From positions 97,084,998 to 97,148,997 of the forward strand of contig CM056377.1 in assembly GCA_029718625.1 (NCBI GenBank): a stretch of 64,000 bases of DNA, in the 5' to 3' direction. Every line of letters begins with the position of its first letter. The first letter of the stretch is position 1. Under the pieces are notes generated by a model, which was given only the letters and a program-made list of their open reading frames with translations, searched no databases and was not told the DNA's origin. A program made the position numbers and the translations under genes. The DNA is from Synaphobranchus kaupii (taxonomy: Eukaryota; Chordata; Actinopteri; Anguilliformes; Synaphobranchidae). Positions 12,401 through 21,780 of this stretch are shown here, one piece after another.

Positions 12401-15400
12401 TTGGACATATTAATGTTATGTAAAAAAATGTTATTGAAGTCTGTGACCCATAGACATCACCAGGTGCGGAGTATCTTCTCTTGTGATGCTCTGCCAGGCC
12501 AAATATTCAATTGGATTCAGATTGGGTGACTGACTTGGCCAGTTAAGAATTTTCTGTGCATTGAGTTTGGAGGCATTTCCTTGAGCTTGAGCAGATAAGA
12601 TTTTTCTGTACTGTTCAGATTTCATTCTGCTGCTGCTATGAGCAGTTACATCATGAAGACAAGTGAGCCAGAACCTGTGGCAGCCATACATGCCTAAACC
12701 ATAACACCACCATGTTTCACAGATGAGGAGGTACTCTGGATCTTAGGCAGTTCCTTTTTGCCTCCACACTCCACAGACTGCTCTTGCCATCACTCTGATA
12801 CAAGTGAATCTTGGGCTGTGTCCGAATCAGCACCCTTCCATACTATTGACTGCTTGAGTACACTGGACGAGAAAGTAGTTAAGTAAGCAAAATTTTCTCT
12901 AAATGTAGTATACTTAAAACCCCCGGATGGTACACTAACTTCTTGCGTTTCACTGAGCACATTCGGGAGCATACTTTTTGAAGAAGTAAGCAAATATTTT
13001 GGTTGCATAAATATGATGCGCAACTTTGCTGACAACTACAAAAACAACACGTGACATGGCTGTCTTACACGGGACGTCTTACGACACTTCCACAGTACGG
13101 TTGAAAAATAGTATGGAGGATGTTTTTTGCATACTGCACGTCACATACTAAACAGTATACAGAAAACAGCTGCTAGTACACAATAAACAGGACACAGTAG
13201 ACAGAGCTCTGATTTGGACACAGCATTGGTCTCATCTGTCTCATCAGAACTTTTTCCAGAAATCTACTGGCTCTTTTAGGTACTACTTAGCAAACTGTAA
13301 CCTGACCATCCTGTTTTTGCAGCTAACTACTGGTTTGCTTCTGGCAGTGTAGCCTCTGTAGTTCTATTCGTGAAGTCTTCTCTGGACAGTAGTCATTCCA
13401 CACCTGCCTCCTGAAGAGTTTTTGGGATTGACACTGTGCTAACAGTGCTCTCTTTCTCCTTAAAGGCCCCACAAAACGGAAGTCAGATTTTTCCTAATGC
13501 TTTTCAGAAGGCTTCTTGAAACCGGGCGTTGGGGCGGGACTTATTTGTTAATAAATAATAACAGCTAGCTGTCACTCACATTGACGTTGAGGACAAGTTG
13601 AAAATCAAGCAATGTAATTGGAGGAAAAACTTTTTTCCACTGCCTGCCAGTGCAGGTACACGTCACCAAAACGTCACACAGCCGTTTACAGGAAGAAGTG
13701 AGGGAAATATTTAGCCGTGCAAATATCAACTTTAAATAAAAATAAAAAGATTTTTGGTCTGCATCATGTCCTTGAAGTAATTCAACTATAGCTAACCATT
13801 TCATCACTTAAAAGAGGTAAATCTTCATTGTGTGGGGCCTTTAATGATGTCCCAAACAGTTGATTTTGGTAAGCCGAAAGTTTGGACTATGTCTCCAACT
13901 TTAAAAAATATATATATTTCTCAGCCTCATAATGGCTTCCTTGACTTTCATTGGCACAGTCCTGGTCTTCATGTTGATAGCCGCCAATAACTGACTCCAA
14001 AGGCAATCAAAAGCCTAGAATCAAGACTAGATACTGAAAGCTGTCTTATATCTGCCCTAAGTAAGCAATTGAACACTCCTGAGTAATCAGAAACACGTGT
14101 GACGCCATTCGAAACATTATGGTGCAGATAAAATATATATGCAGATAAATGTTATGTTATATTTTACTGGCAAAACCAGTAAGGAAGAGTCTGAGGAGAT
14201 GCAAAAAGATGCTGAATTCTAAGATCTGATTCTGAAGAGCTGATGTACTTTTATTTGAATTTCCTATTAATAGTATGTAGCTGTAAACAGACAGCTCACT
14301 TTGTTGCCTATGGGCGCGTTAAGTAACTGAGCGGCTCAACTTCGCTCAGAGCGAAGAACGCACTTAACGGGTTGCTCAGTTTCGCTCACTGTGAGCCGCT
14401 CAGAGCGTAGCTGAGCACTTTTGGATGTGGATCAGAGAGGAGCAATACGGAAGTACGTCGTTAGCCATGGACCCAAGTACACGGACGATTATACACATTG
14501 TAATATAAAATAACGATTTAATGGTAAAATCTACGTAATTTGACTGTCACACAATCATTTTGGTGCTACTTTGAATAATTTCCATTGAAAAATACAGCTT
14601 CAGTGCGTGTAGGCCTGTGTGTATGTGAGCGATCTGCTGACGGAGCTGTTAGTACTCAGACGGTTGTTGACAGTTGCTCAGCGCTCACGTAGAGCAGAAC
14701 GTTAAGTGATTCAAAATCCGCTCAGTGCTCACACTGAGTATTCTCACCGTGAGCGCTCAGTTACTTAACGCGCCCTATGTTTAATTCTAAATTAGCCAAG
14801 CAAAAACTCTCTGGTGCCTGCTCTCACATAATAATCACAAATATTTATTACAACCAAATATTTTCAGTAGATTTTCTTTATCAATCTGTTTTCTCAACAC
14901 ACCTTTAATGCAGTGCAACCGCATACAAATCCCGCTTTCCCGAGACAAACCTCTCTTGCGCGCTTCCTGTTTTGAGCACAAGGACATCTGCAAACTTCAG
15001 TTTCTCACAAAGCATCACATCATGCTGCCATGACAACCAATTGCATGGTTCCATTCCTGAATTTTCAGTATTGCCATGGTGACCGTCTGTGGATAGAAGT
15101 CAGTCATTTGAAGTATTTATCCTTCTATTCAGACTGGCCTGTTCTATGTTCCCTAATCGAGAGGGTAAATGCAGAAGCAGTGGCTACCTAATGGTACACA
15201 CATGTCATCATAATGCCAATTTTTCATATGTCAAAACCAACGCAGTTATTTGTATTTAGGATATTTCTTTTATAATATTAAAGCAATGAATGATTCTTCA
15301 AAAAATGTAAAAACATTCAAGTTCTCAAAGTATACAGTACACAGTGTAAACACCCGTGCAGCACCAAATTCCCCCTCCTTTCTTTGTTCTAAAGCAAACG

Positions 15401-18400
15401 TGGTAGACGAAGTAAAACTATCTGACCTCAACTTCAAATCAGACCCTAGACAAACATCCCTGAAATGTCTTTATGATGTTTAAAATATTTTTCGTTCTGT
15501 ATATGAGTTTATTCAAATTAATGTGGGAAATTTGTTAGCCAAAGATCAGTCAGTGCATAACCCTTTGAGCTTTAATCCCATCTGGTAAGCCTTGCCACAC
15601 TCCACACATCTCAATCATATATGCATGCCACTGGTAATCCTAAACCTGGTCTTTTATTACTCTGGGGAACGATTTAGACCTTAACCGTGTCTGTGAGGTC
15701 ATATACAACATCCAGATGTGATTCAGGTTCTGGTATTGTTTTAAACCACTACATTACATTGTAGGAATTTAGCACATTATCTAGAACAACCTAACCTACA
15801 CATCTTACATTCATTTGCATACAATCATTTATACAGCTGGATAGTTATTGAATAAATTCAGGTTAGTTACGATGCTCAAGGGTACAACCCCAGTGCCGCA
15901 CCTAGGAAACAAACTTACAATATGAGAGTTTCAACACAGTTCAAACAGTTCCTTAACCATTATGCTATACTGCAGTCCTTTAGAAATGTCCACTAAAAGC
16001 AGACTCCCCCATAGAAAAAAAATATATTTAAATAATAGAAATTATTCACTTGGATTTTCTTTGCTTAATGCTACAATTTTTACATGTTATTTTTAAACTT
16101 CATCAATCAACTAATAACAAGAGGTAGAGCTTTGACCATTAATGAGAAGTCCTCTGAACAGGTGCTGAATGAGGTCATGCATAACAGAAAGCCCCATCAC
16201 ATATATCACATATCTGACATGGCAACATGCCCTGAATCTCATTCTACAAGTCAGAATGTGAAACAACATCAAAGGCAAGTTGCTCTTACACAGGATCAGA
16301 ACTCCCACTGCTATAATACGAGGAACAGAGCAAATGAGTCCACAGCATCAAATATGAGCCATGTAATGGCAAGAATGCATATAAAGCATTAATAAACGTT
16401 ACGAAAACTTGACAGTGCCATGTGTGCTTCTATTAGAATTTTCATATATTACATGCCCATCTATAAAACATAATGAACTAATAACAGAAACACAATATCA
16501 TATTTATTTCAATTGCCTCTATTTGTTTTAGTGGTCATCTTGGATACCAATATTGGTGCTTGGTGCACTGTCACAAATTTCCAGACGCAAAAACAAATAC
16601 AGAGATGTTTTGAACTAATACAACATCTGCATTTGTGACATGAATGAACAACTTCATTTTATCAGGATGTGTATTCATTTTGTATCTATTCAACATATTT
16701 TGCAGTTTAATGTCTGCATTGCATAGGTATTACATTGCATGACCATAAAGCTAACAATGTCAATCCACTTGAGACATGCTATACTACAATAAGTTTGAAC
16801 CATTTTAACAATGCTTCCTTCATTGGAAGCAATACATTTCTCATGAAGTCCTAAGATTTTCAAAAGGGCAGCTTGTGTGCCTAGTCTGGGTCTAAGCACA
16901 ATCTTGATCTAGATAAAATTTCCTCTCCAAGGCGTTAGCCTATGCTGTATAGGTGTCAGGGCCAGTCTTGCAATAGATGATGATGGTACAGCTATTGTAT
17001 AGGCTTATACTGTGACTGCAGTCTATAGCTAGACCTCAGACATAGCTGGCTGTGAGTCTGTGAGCCATATCATATTAAGATACATATGCAACATGATGCA
17101 ATGGAAACAGCTTATTTCAATATTGAAATAGGGCAGCATGAATCCTTTTAATAAAATATTACCGGTTCCTTGCAGGGAGAACAGTGACTGTTTTTTGGCA
17201 TTCGAATATTTTAGCTACCCAAACGATAATAAGAGCCATTAAGAATCTCAAAGAATGTTTCACAGAGAATCTGCTAAATTATTGTAAATTATGATGTCAC
17301 ATGCAAAAGTGCAGCTCTGTATTCAAACATCTACCAATTTCCTGCAGTAGCGAGATTCCTTTTGGATGCAAATGAAACATAAGTCACTTTGTCCAGAGAT
17401 GTCATCATAAAAAAACCTTTTAGTTGACCATATGGAAGGTGCCATGGTTCTATTTAATGAATGCTTATACTAGTGTGCTTGTTTCAGGAGCGATAACAGG
17501 AAACACATTAGTACTAGACAATTTATTGTGACAGAATTAGTGGCCACCTCCTCAGACACAGCATGTCAAAATGAATTCTCTTGTTGACCACATTTTCATC
17601 AGCCTGTCTGGATTCACTAATGCTTAAAAACATGACATGTGCATCTAAAGTGTGATTAGGTCACGTTTCAATTCAATGAAAATTTAGGGAACTTTGAAAA
17701 ATACACAAACACATCACTCATACAAGTATACATAGGCTACATATGGCATACATATGTTTCCATCAGTCAAAGGAGAAGTTCACTTGCACAAGATGATTAT
17801 TCTCAGTTTTGTCAGCACTGCTGAACTGCTTTGTAATAACAGAAGGTGACCCACAGTATTAGTTGGGTGTAGACTCTTTTATGGCAGCCCTGGGTCTGGG
17901 CCATTCATCTTATTAGTATTCAAATCAAGCAGTCTCAGATCACGGACACACAATGAACGACAAGCTGAGGGAACCGTTTAGTTTCCATATTGTACGAAGG
18001 TTGTATCACTGACCTATATACAGTTAAACATAACCTACATCCTATTTGTCTTGAATAACTAATAATAATAATAATAATAGTTCACAAATACAATATGTTT
18101 GAATAGGCTACGTGTTCCCACAGGAGGTCTTGCAATAGCCTACATGTTTTTCCTTTGCTAATAAAGATAATAATAATAATCATTTTAAAAACAATAATAA
18201 TAATAATTTAACGTAAGCTACTCTTTGATTTACAATATTAGTGTAGCTATAGCATATTACACTATGTTCGCAGTCTCAAATAATACAATAGCCTACGCTA
18301 CTTTTTTTTAAAAATTTTAAAGGAACGATATAATAAGAAAATTGTTGCACTCACTTTTAGTCCATTCGCCGAATGCTAAAATTAGAAAGATTAATTCAGG

Positions 18401-18433
18401 TGATTTCAATCTTGGAAATGGTGTGAGTGCCAT
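269..18433 (-). CDS. crb1: crb1, Crumbs homologue 1 (5' part, 8 exons, 3' end outside window)
   Basis: Crumbs-family apical polarity protein; in vertebrates it sits at the subapical membrane of photoreceptors and Mueller glia and keeps the outer limiting membrane intact. Seen: eight minus-strand exons (18433-18355, 12023-11517, 8803-8608, 8367-8228, 7650-7468, 3889-2948, 1808-1258, 434-269) with GT-AG ends whose phases all agree (1,1,2,1,1,1,0,1). They give about 921 codons: signal peptide, EGF repeats, LamG1, EGF, LamG2, EGF. Domain order and exon boundaries match what I know of human CRB1 exons 1-8. The third LamG, last EGFs, membrane segment and the short FERM/PDZ-binding tail must lie left of base 1. 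Introns are AT-rich and hold transposons; coding exons, especially exons 6 and 7, are clearly GC-richer. No frameshift or stop was found in any exon, so the gene looks functional. Confidence 0.95.
435..1257. other. crb1 intron 7 (no features but a short ATG/TGA microsatellite)
   Basis: AT-rich intron of 823 bp. The only structure seen is a short (ATG)n stretch at about 1127-1146. No open frame with splice-compatible ends was found. Confidence 0.6.
1258..1808 (-). CDS. crb1: crb1 exon 7: second laminin-G domain
   Basis: 551 bp, from an AATAG acceptor (phase 1; the split codon makes Glu with exon 6) to a GTGAGT donor at 1257 (phase 0). It encodes [14 protein letters not shown]..., [47 protein letters not shown] and [11 protein letters not shown]. 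The paired cysteines near the end and the GGxFxGCxxDxRLN signature define LamG2 of Crumbs1. The frame is open through the whole exon. Confidence 0.96.
2040..2165 (+). repeat. Fish LINE/SINE 3' tail-like fragment
   Basis: Inside crb1 intron 6. The stretch with TTTTTCCTTGCCACTGTTGC, then TGTGAAGC, then GCACTATATAAATACATTTT and a GATT-rich end resembles the 3' tail of a common fish retroposon. It is short and 5'-truncated; the class is by recollection only. Confidence 0.45.
2434..2578. mobile_element. hAT-type MITE with 8-bp target duplication
   Basis: 145 bp starting CAGAGGTGGAA and ending TTCCACCTCTG (inverted ends), flanked on both sides by ACCTACAA (2426-2433 and 2579-2586). An exact 8-bp duplication plus a C-A-G-A-G-G terminus points to the hAT superfamily. 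It has no coding capacity. A relative with the same core sequence is at 50081-50272. Confidence 0.85.
2948..3889 (-). CDS. crb1: crb1 exon 6: EGF repeats, LamG1 and an EGF
   Basis: 942 bp, phase 1 to phase 1, CTTTAG acceptor and GTAAGA donor at 2947. In order: a Ca-binding EGF ([16 protein letters not shown]), a second EGF ([13 protein letters not shown] ... [12 protein letters not shown]), a laminin-G domain of about 170 residues ([12 protein letters not shown] ... [11 protein letters not shown] ... GCSHRDRC), and an EGF ([16 protein letters not shown]) ending [10 protein letters not shown]-glycosylation sequons are visible (NGT, NVT). The open frame continues to 2742, but that part is lysine/histidine-rich intron read-through. 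GC content is much higher than in the surrounding intron. Confidence 0.96.
3890..5800. other. crb1 intron between the internal first exon and exon 6
   Basis: AT-rich non-coding sequence, about 1.9 kb. I see only a short TGATT-rich simple stretch near 4050-4085 and no recognisable transposon ends or exons. It would be the first intron of the short isoform, so control elements could sit here, but none can be named from sequence alone. Confidence 0.5.
5801..5849 (-). CDS. crb1: Candidate crb1 internal first exon (Crb1-B-like signal peptide)
   Basis: ATG at 5849-5847 in a good context (AACAATGG) opens 16 codons plus one base, [16 protein letters not shown], then a GTAATA donor at 5800. This is a classic signal peptide: one Arg, then a W/L-rich core. 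The leftover G (phase 1) joins exon 6, which starts GT-ACC, giving ...[15 protein letters not shown] without disturbing the frame. Known: mammalian CRB1 makes a photoreceptor isoform, CRB1-B, from an alternative promoter and first exon; my recollection is that it lies in intron 5, the same place as here. The resulting protein would lack all EGFs of exons 1-5 but keep the LamG domains. Inference: no transcript data, and a 49-base match could be chance, but position, phase, Kozak and hydrophobic core all agree. Confidence 0.65.
5850..6030 (-). promoter_or_regulatory. Putative promoter of the internal crb1 first exon, with CRX/OTX motif
   Basis: Sequence directly upstream of the internal first exon. 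On the minus strand it carries TAATCC (6020-6015), the core bound by the photoreceptor factors CRX and OTX2, about 170 bases before the ATG. No convincing TATA box is seen on this strand; a TATAAA at 5924-5929 is on the other strand. A six-base motif alone is weak; the interest comes from its position. Confidence 0.35.
6061..6377. repeat. Interspersed DNA-transposon-like repeat fragment
   Basis: Contains the phrase GTCCCAACTTTTTTGGAAT twice (about 6163-6181 and 6345-6363), a pattern familiar from abundant fish repeats, and abuts the Tc1 fold-back at 6378. The superfamily cannot be assigned from sequence alone. It lies within about 40 bp of the CRX-motif region upstream of the internal crb1 exon. 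Confidence 0.45.
6378..7283. mobile_element. Tc1-derived fold-back element (906 bp)
   Basis: Begins TACAGTTGTGGTAAAAAGTT and ends with its inverted complement (...ACCACAACTGTA), at a TA target. The inverted arms are far longer than usual: 6378-about 6690 pairs with about 6960-7283, including a second inner TIR-like block (GTTTACATACGCTAAGTTGA / TTAACTTAGTGTATGTAAAC). Only about 270 bp of loop remains, without a transposase. It lies in crb1 between exon 5 and the internal first exon. Confidence 0.85.
7468..7650 (-). CDS. crb1: crb1 exon 5: EGF-like repeat with long internal loop
   Basis: 183 bp, phase 1 to phase 1; too interrupted on its flanks to stand out as a long ORF. It encodes [18 protein letters not shown], then a loop of about 20 residues ([20 protein letters not shown]) before [13 protein letters not shown]. 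The human counterpart also has an extended loop between cysteines 3 and 5 of this EGF, which supports orthology. Donor GTAAGC at 7467. Confidence 0.92.
8228..8367 (-). CDS. crb1: crb1 exon 4: EGF-like repeat
   Basis: 140 bp between a TTGTAG acceptor and a GTACTA donor, phase 2 to phase 1. It encodes [15 protein letters not shown] then [19 protein letters not shown] and TCNCWPG, matching the human exon 4 pattern, including the unusual tryptophan before PG. The longer open frame upstream of 8367 is intron and not protein. Confidence 0.92.
8608..8803 (-). CDS. crb1: crb1 exon 3: two EGF-like repeats
   Basis: 196 bp, starts phase 1 (GT-ACC after CTAG) and ends phase 2 at a GTAAGA donor. It encodes [19 protein letters not shown]..., then [19 protein letters not shown]. 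Both units begin with the D-x-D/N-E-C type calcium-binding signature, so they are likely rigid Ca-dependent EGF modules. The split codon AG|T joins exon 4 as serine, a phase match that fixes both boundaries. Confidence 0.93.
9396..9424. repeat. (TG)n microsatellite in crb1 intron 2
   Basis: Pure GT dinucleotide run with one interruption; likely length-polymorphic. Confidence 0.8.
9948..10484 (-). mobile_element. Internally deleted Tc1-like transposon with transposase remnant
   Basis: Terminal inverted repeats TACACTGCCCGGCCAAAAA and TTTTTGGCCAGGCAGTGTA. Between them the minus strand of 10179-10454 encodes the middle of a Tc1 transposase: [14 protein letters not shown], then [11 protein letters not shown] (the second catalytic Asp) and NWPPES. 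The N-terminal DNA-binding part and first Asp are gone, so it cannot mobilise itself. It sits in crb1 intron 2. Confidence 0.8.
11517..12023 (-). CDS. crb1: crb1 exon 2: N-terminal EGF-like repeats
   Basis: 507 bp, phase 1 to phase 1, bounded by a CAG acceptor and a GTGAGT donor. It encodes about four cysteine-rich EGF units, ending in a calcium-binding type ([12 protein letters not shown] ... [13 protein letters not shown]). The unit before it ([16 protein letters not shown]) is nearly identical to the human one. The middle of the exon (around 11700-11880, [12 protein letters not shown] then [17 protein letters not shown]) is divergent, and its cysteine spacing suggests one EGF has been shortened or fused. 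Corresponds to human exon 2. Confidence 0.93.
12813..13224. mobile_element. MITE with GGGCTGTGTCCGAATCAG ends
   Basis: Left end GGGCTGTGTCCGAATCAG at 12813, right end CTGATTTGGACACAGC at 13209-13224 (inverted). 412 bp, non-coding, inserted in the older Tc1 element. Single right-end copies of the same family occur at 26446-26467 and 29402-29425. The target duplication is not clear, so the superfamily is left open. Confidence 0.7.
13464..13840. mobile_element. TTAA-flanked MITE (Kolobok/piggyBac-type)
   Basis: Flanked by TTAA at 13460-13463 and 13841-13844. Inverted ends AGGCCCCACA ... TGTGGGGCCT. 377 bp, no transposase. TTAA duplication is typical of piggyBac and Kolobok; the AG-starting termini resemble the other two TTAA elements in this window (36824-41802 and 63414-63828). 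Confidence 0.75.
14312..14775. mobile_element. MITE with GGGCGCGTTAAGTAACTGAG ends
   Basis: Inverted ends GGGCGCGTTAAGTAACTGAG and CTCAGTTACTTAACGCGCCC are perfect over 20 bp. Inside, CTCAG/GAGC blocks recur in both orientations (GCGGCTCA, CGCTCAGAGCG, GTGAGCGCTCAG), giving strong secondary structure. 464 bp. Superfamily unknown; a 3-bp TAT duplication is possible. Confidence 0.75.
14776..18354. other. crb1 intron 1, proximal part: non-coding, possible regulatory DNA
   Basis: About 3.6 kb without splice-compatible exons. Seen: two X-box-like (RFX) motifs at 15024-15037 and 15070-15084, and AAT microsatellites at 18058-18078 and 18166-18206. An open frame at 16084-16392 has no similarity I recognise and is not counted as a gene. 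Confidence 0.45.
18355..18433 (-). CDS. crb1: crb1 exon 1: start codon and signal peptide of the long isoform
   Basis: ATG at 18433-18431 opens 26 codons plus one base, starting [10 protein letters not shown] and followed by a hydrophobic core (LIFLILAF), then a GTGAGT donor at 18354. The single leftover base (phase 1) joins exon 2, which begins GT-ATA, to make a serine. Hydrophobicity and phase identify it as the signal-peptide exon expected about this far upstream. Position -3 of the ATG is T and +4 is G, a weak context. The promoter was not identified. A better-context ATG lies 19 bases upstream in another frame (see the uORF). Main doubt: no transcript evidence, and the exon is short. Confidence 0.8.
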
Positions 18434-18452
18434 AATCGTGAAGAGAAATCAT
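18396..18452 (-). promoter_or_regulatory. Overlapping upstream ORF at the crb1 start
   Basis: An ATG at 18452-18450 with A at -3 opens an 18-codon frame that runs through the crb1 start codon in a different frame and stops at TGA 18398-18396, inside the signal-peptide sequence. If the transcript starts further upstream, ribosomes that initiate here cannot initiate at the crb1 ATG, which would lower long-isoform output. This is sequence-only inference: the transcription start is unknown. Confidence 0.4.
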
Positions 18453-20850
18453 CCTGTTCGCGGTGTGCTGGATATGTCGGCACTGCACTCTCGCACATCA
18501 GGTAGGCTAATGCCACTGTCGAAAGGGGCACAAGCCTCTCTCAGCTGGTCGCGCTCCCATAGCACCGCACCAATGATCTTGCTCCTTGCTTCTATTGATT
18601 TAGTGCATAATAGGCCTAATAGCTATAACTGATATGATTATTTCTGTCAAGGCACTGAGTGAATATTAAAGATGGACTAATTATAGTCAGTAGAAAAACA
18701 ATAGAAGGTTGCAAAAACTAATATCTTAGGTGACTGGGGTTCAAATGCAACTTACACTGGAGAGATAGTGTAAACAAATAGTGTAAAACGCTATCCAAGC
18801 AAATAACAAATCACTTACCAATCACATATGATCCTTTCTTTCTTCCTCTTTCTTTCCTTGGATTTCCTTTTGGATGGTGTTAGCTGTATGTTTGTCTGTC
18901 TCATTGTAGCCTTCTTTTGTTACAATACAAACTGTTGTTTAATATTACTTTAACTTTGTGAGTAGTATAAATGGGCCACTGTAGCATAGGTCACCTTGTT
19001 GGTGATACCGCATTTTTGTAGGCTATGTCCACTACCGCACGTCGCTGTAGATAAGAGCGTTTTCCAAGCGATTGTTAAAATGGTAATTTTAGCATATGAA
19101 TATTTAGAACATTTGGCAATGAATTGGTAATTCCAATTATCAGTCCAAACTGAATTGTATTTTATTTCAAATATAAATAAATAAATAAATAAATAACATC
19201 TGAATTCACACGCTATAAAATTTGGAAGCCTAATAAAGATGCAGTAAGGGCAGTAAGGGCGGCATTTGAGGTCAGCATTATTTGTCTTAATTTTTCACTT
19301 GTATGATATTCCTAATATGAATTTTCCCCCCATCAATCACTATACCCTGGCATAGCCTGGTTTAGTTAGCAAAGCGACTGATCACCAATCTTGTTTGTAG
19401 AGTATTACATGTTTTGTTGGACAGTGGTTCTGAACCTCGGTCCTGGGGGCCCCCTGTGTATGCTGGTTTTTGTTCCAACCACATTTGCAATACCAGAATT
19501 TGAACAAGTTGTTAATTTTTCTTAATTAGGTGCTTTGCATGTTTAGAGGGATTATTGGGATGGCAGGTATGCCATTCACCAGTTACGGTTTGGCGGGGCA
19601 TGCCCAATACCTATACAGCACCGAGAGTTTGCCACTTTTCAGGGTTTCCTACAGAAGTAACCACAATGACACACAGAAGTTTCCTACAGAAGTAACCACA
19701 GACTCTCTGCCCTTAAAAACATTCACTTCTGTAAGTTCTGGCCTCATGTAACCACACAACATTCACATACAACTTCACACACAAACGGGCGGCGAAAAAG
19801 ACTTCCGAGCTTCAATTCAGTTTTTACGAGGCTGTGGAAAGACAATGGGTGACGTCACAGTGGCTTTGTCCATATTTTTTTTTAAGTCTATGCATACGAC
19901 ACGGGGGAAGTTTATACCAGAGATTTGAGGGTCTCTGTTTATACACTGGACTGTCAGGAAAAGTTGCTGCCTGGTTTGAAGCATAGATCAGTTTGTAACT
20001 ATTGGTTTGTATCACATAACTATAGTTCTGTGGTTTGTATAGCGAAACCACAGTCCAAACGTCAGAAGCACGCATTACATCTCAAACAAGCTACACAGAG
20101 CTCTGAAGCAACGGTGCACAAACTGATATGCGACCCAAACTTGGCTCTCCTCTACACGAATGTGTAAGCTACATTCCATTGCAATCAGGCCTATATTAGG
20201 GAGGTCAAACCCATTTTCGTGATTTTTCAGAAAACATATTTTGCCAGCTTATTTTTCATGTATATTGTCCCAAATGCTACAATATAACAAATAACAATAT
20301 ATAAATCGCTAGCTTGTCAGAAAAAGGACGTTTGTTCGCTTAAAAATTATTTTTTAAATTAGCCCGTTTCACTTCCGTGTAATCACTCTCGTTGGACGGA
20401 AACACATCATCATCTGTGCTGCTTTTAGGATAGCGTTATCCTTATTTTTTCAACAACAAGAACCGATAATTTGTGGTATTCGTACAGGAAAACTAATATA
20501 CTCTACACATTTACTCACATATATTGTTATGGCATGTTGTATTTAATTAAATATGTACTCCCAAAATGCCATACGTGCCAAACGTCTCAGTTTCAAACTT
20601 GGCGGGTCCCGCGGCTTCAGCATTCCACTGTATTCACAACAGTAACATTTGATTAGCCTAGCCTACTTAATGCGTCTGGGTCTGACCCATTTTGACATTG
20701 CGCGGCTATTTCATAATTTGTTTATTAAACCCTATTGGCTTTGTTCAGGTAATGCATTCGACCATTCACAACTTGAGGACAGTCTATCCAATCGTGGGTT
20801 AGCATAGAGATAATTTAGCCAATAGCGATTGCATAATAAAGCTATAAATA
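18453..20850. other. Upstream region of crb1: repeats, no gene
   Basis: Contains a degenerate L2-type 3' tail (about 19035-19085, GTCGCTGTAGATAAGAGCGT), an AAAT microsatellite (19172-19195), one isolated end of the CAGTGGTTCTGAACC hAT family starting at 19424, and a direct repeat of GTTTCCTACAGAAGTAACCA at 19645 and 19679. Nothing coding is supported. The long-isoform crb1 promoter should be at its left edge. Confidence 0.5.
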
Positions 20851-20859
20851 CAGTATTTG

Positions 20860-21472
20860 CGCCACAAAACGTTAATTTTTATTTCTATTGACAGCATGAC
20901 CGATTTCTCATTACCACGCGTTTGGATCATCGGGAGCTCGCTTATCGCCAGGCTGCAGGCTCATTTAGGAGCATTTGGACTGGACCAGAACCTGGGGCTA
21001 GATTGCCAGATCACCTGGGCTGGCAGAGGTGGCAGAAGGTGGGAACACTTAATGCCTCTTCTCCGCTCGAAACAGGCTGACATCCGCGACGACCCAGATG
21101 TGATGGTGATTCACCTCGGTGGGAACAGCATTGGCACCTACGGAAATACAAGGATCAGCCTCATGCGGCGCATGAAGGCAGACATCAGGGAAATCGATTA
21201 ACTATTTCCCAAAACCAAATTGATGTTTTCGGCCATCCTCCCTCGCTGAAACTGGCGGGGTCAGACCGCGACTACCGGATATGGCCTTGAAAGGACCAGA
21301 CGACGGCTAAACGGGGCCATGTTTGGCTTTCTGTCGGACATGGGTATGGGTTGCATTATGCGTCCTAACGTTGGCTTAAATCATTTAGACAGTGATGGGA
21401 CACATTTAAATTTAGAGGGTAACAGGCTATTTCTTGACAACATTTACACAGCCCTGTCCTTACAGCTCTGAT
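20860..21472 (+). pseudogene. Ngaro/DIRS-type SGNH-hydrolase ORF remnant
   Basis: From ATG 20896 the frame reads RVWIIGSSLIARLQAHLG (SGNH block I, Ser nucleophile), then PDVMVIHLGGNSIG (block III, Gly and Asn), and after the breaks SDGTHLNLEGNRLFLDNIY (block V, Asp-x-x-His). Known: an SGNH hydrolase gene is carried by vertebrate Ngaro/DIRS tyrosine-recombinase retrotransposons. An in-frame TAA at 21199-21201 and a TGA near 21247 break it, so it is not functional as read. No reverse transcriptase or recombinase is next to it. Confidence 0.7.
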
Positions 21473-21780
21473 GGTCTTATTGCACACCCCAAAGGCTCTT
21501 TTCAGAGCCACCTACTTATCAAAAGAGAATTATATCTGCACAAGGCACACAATTGCGAATGTAATTTTAACGTATCTAGTCTACAGACAACCATGTTTTC
21601 AGTGTTGTTCTCTTCTTGGGTCCCAAGCAGAAATATTTTTTTAAATATTAACAGCAACAGTTATGGGAAAAGGGTAGGGGGTGGGGGCCTTTGATTGGAA
21701 GCTGTATGTTGCATGTTGTTTTACAGCAAACATAATTTAAAAAGTCATAAACAAAGTGTTTAAAGCGCCACCTTCCATTC

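Larger units (their letters stand above)
12370..14132 (-). mobile_element. Old Tc1-like transposon carrying two nested MITEs
   Basis: The left end has GGGCACCATAATGTTTTGGA and the right end ACATTATGGTGC in reverse. The minus strand at 12431-12691 still reads a transposase C-terminus ([13 protein letters not shown], third catalytic residue). Transposase-like sequence resumes after 13845. It is split by younger insertions at 12813-13224 and 13464-13840. It lies in crb1 intron 1 and is many times frameshifted. The exact outer ends are uncertain by about 10 bp. Confidence 0.7.

Noticed and set aside
16084..16392. 102-codon plus frame in crb1 intron 1
   Set aside because: No recognisable domain, no splice-compatible context, AT-rich; kept only as unknown.
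18342..18632. Plus-strand open frame of 96 codons
   Set aside because: Antisense to crb1 exon 1; no protein features of its own.
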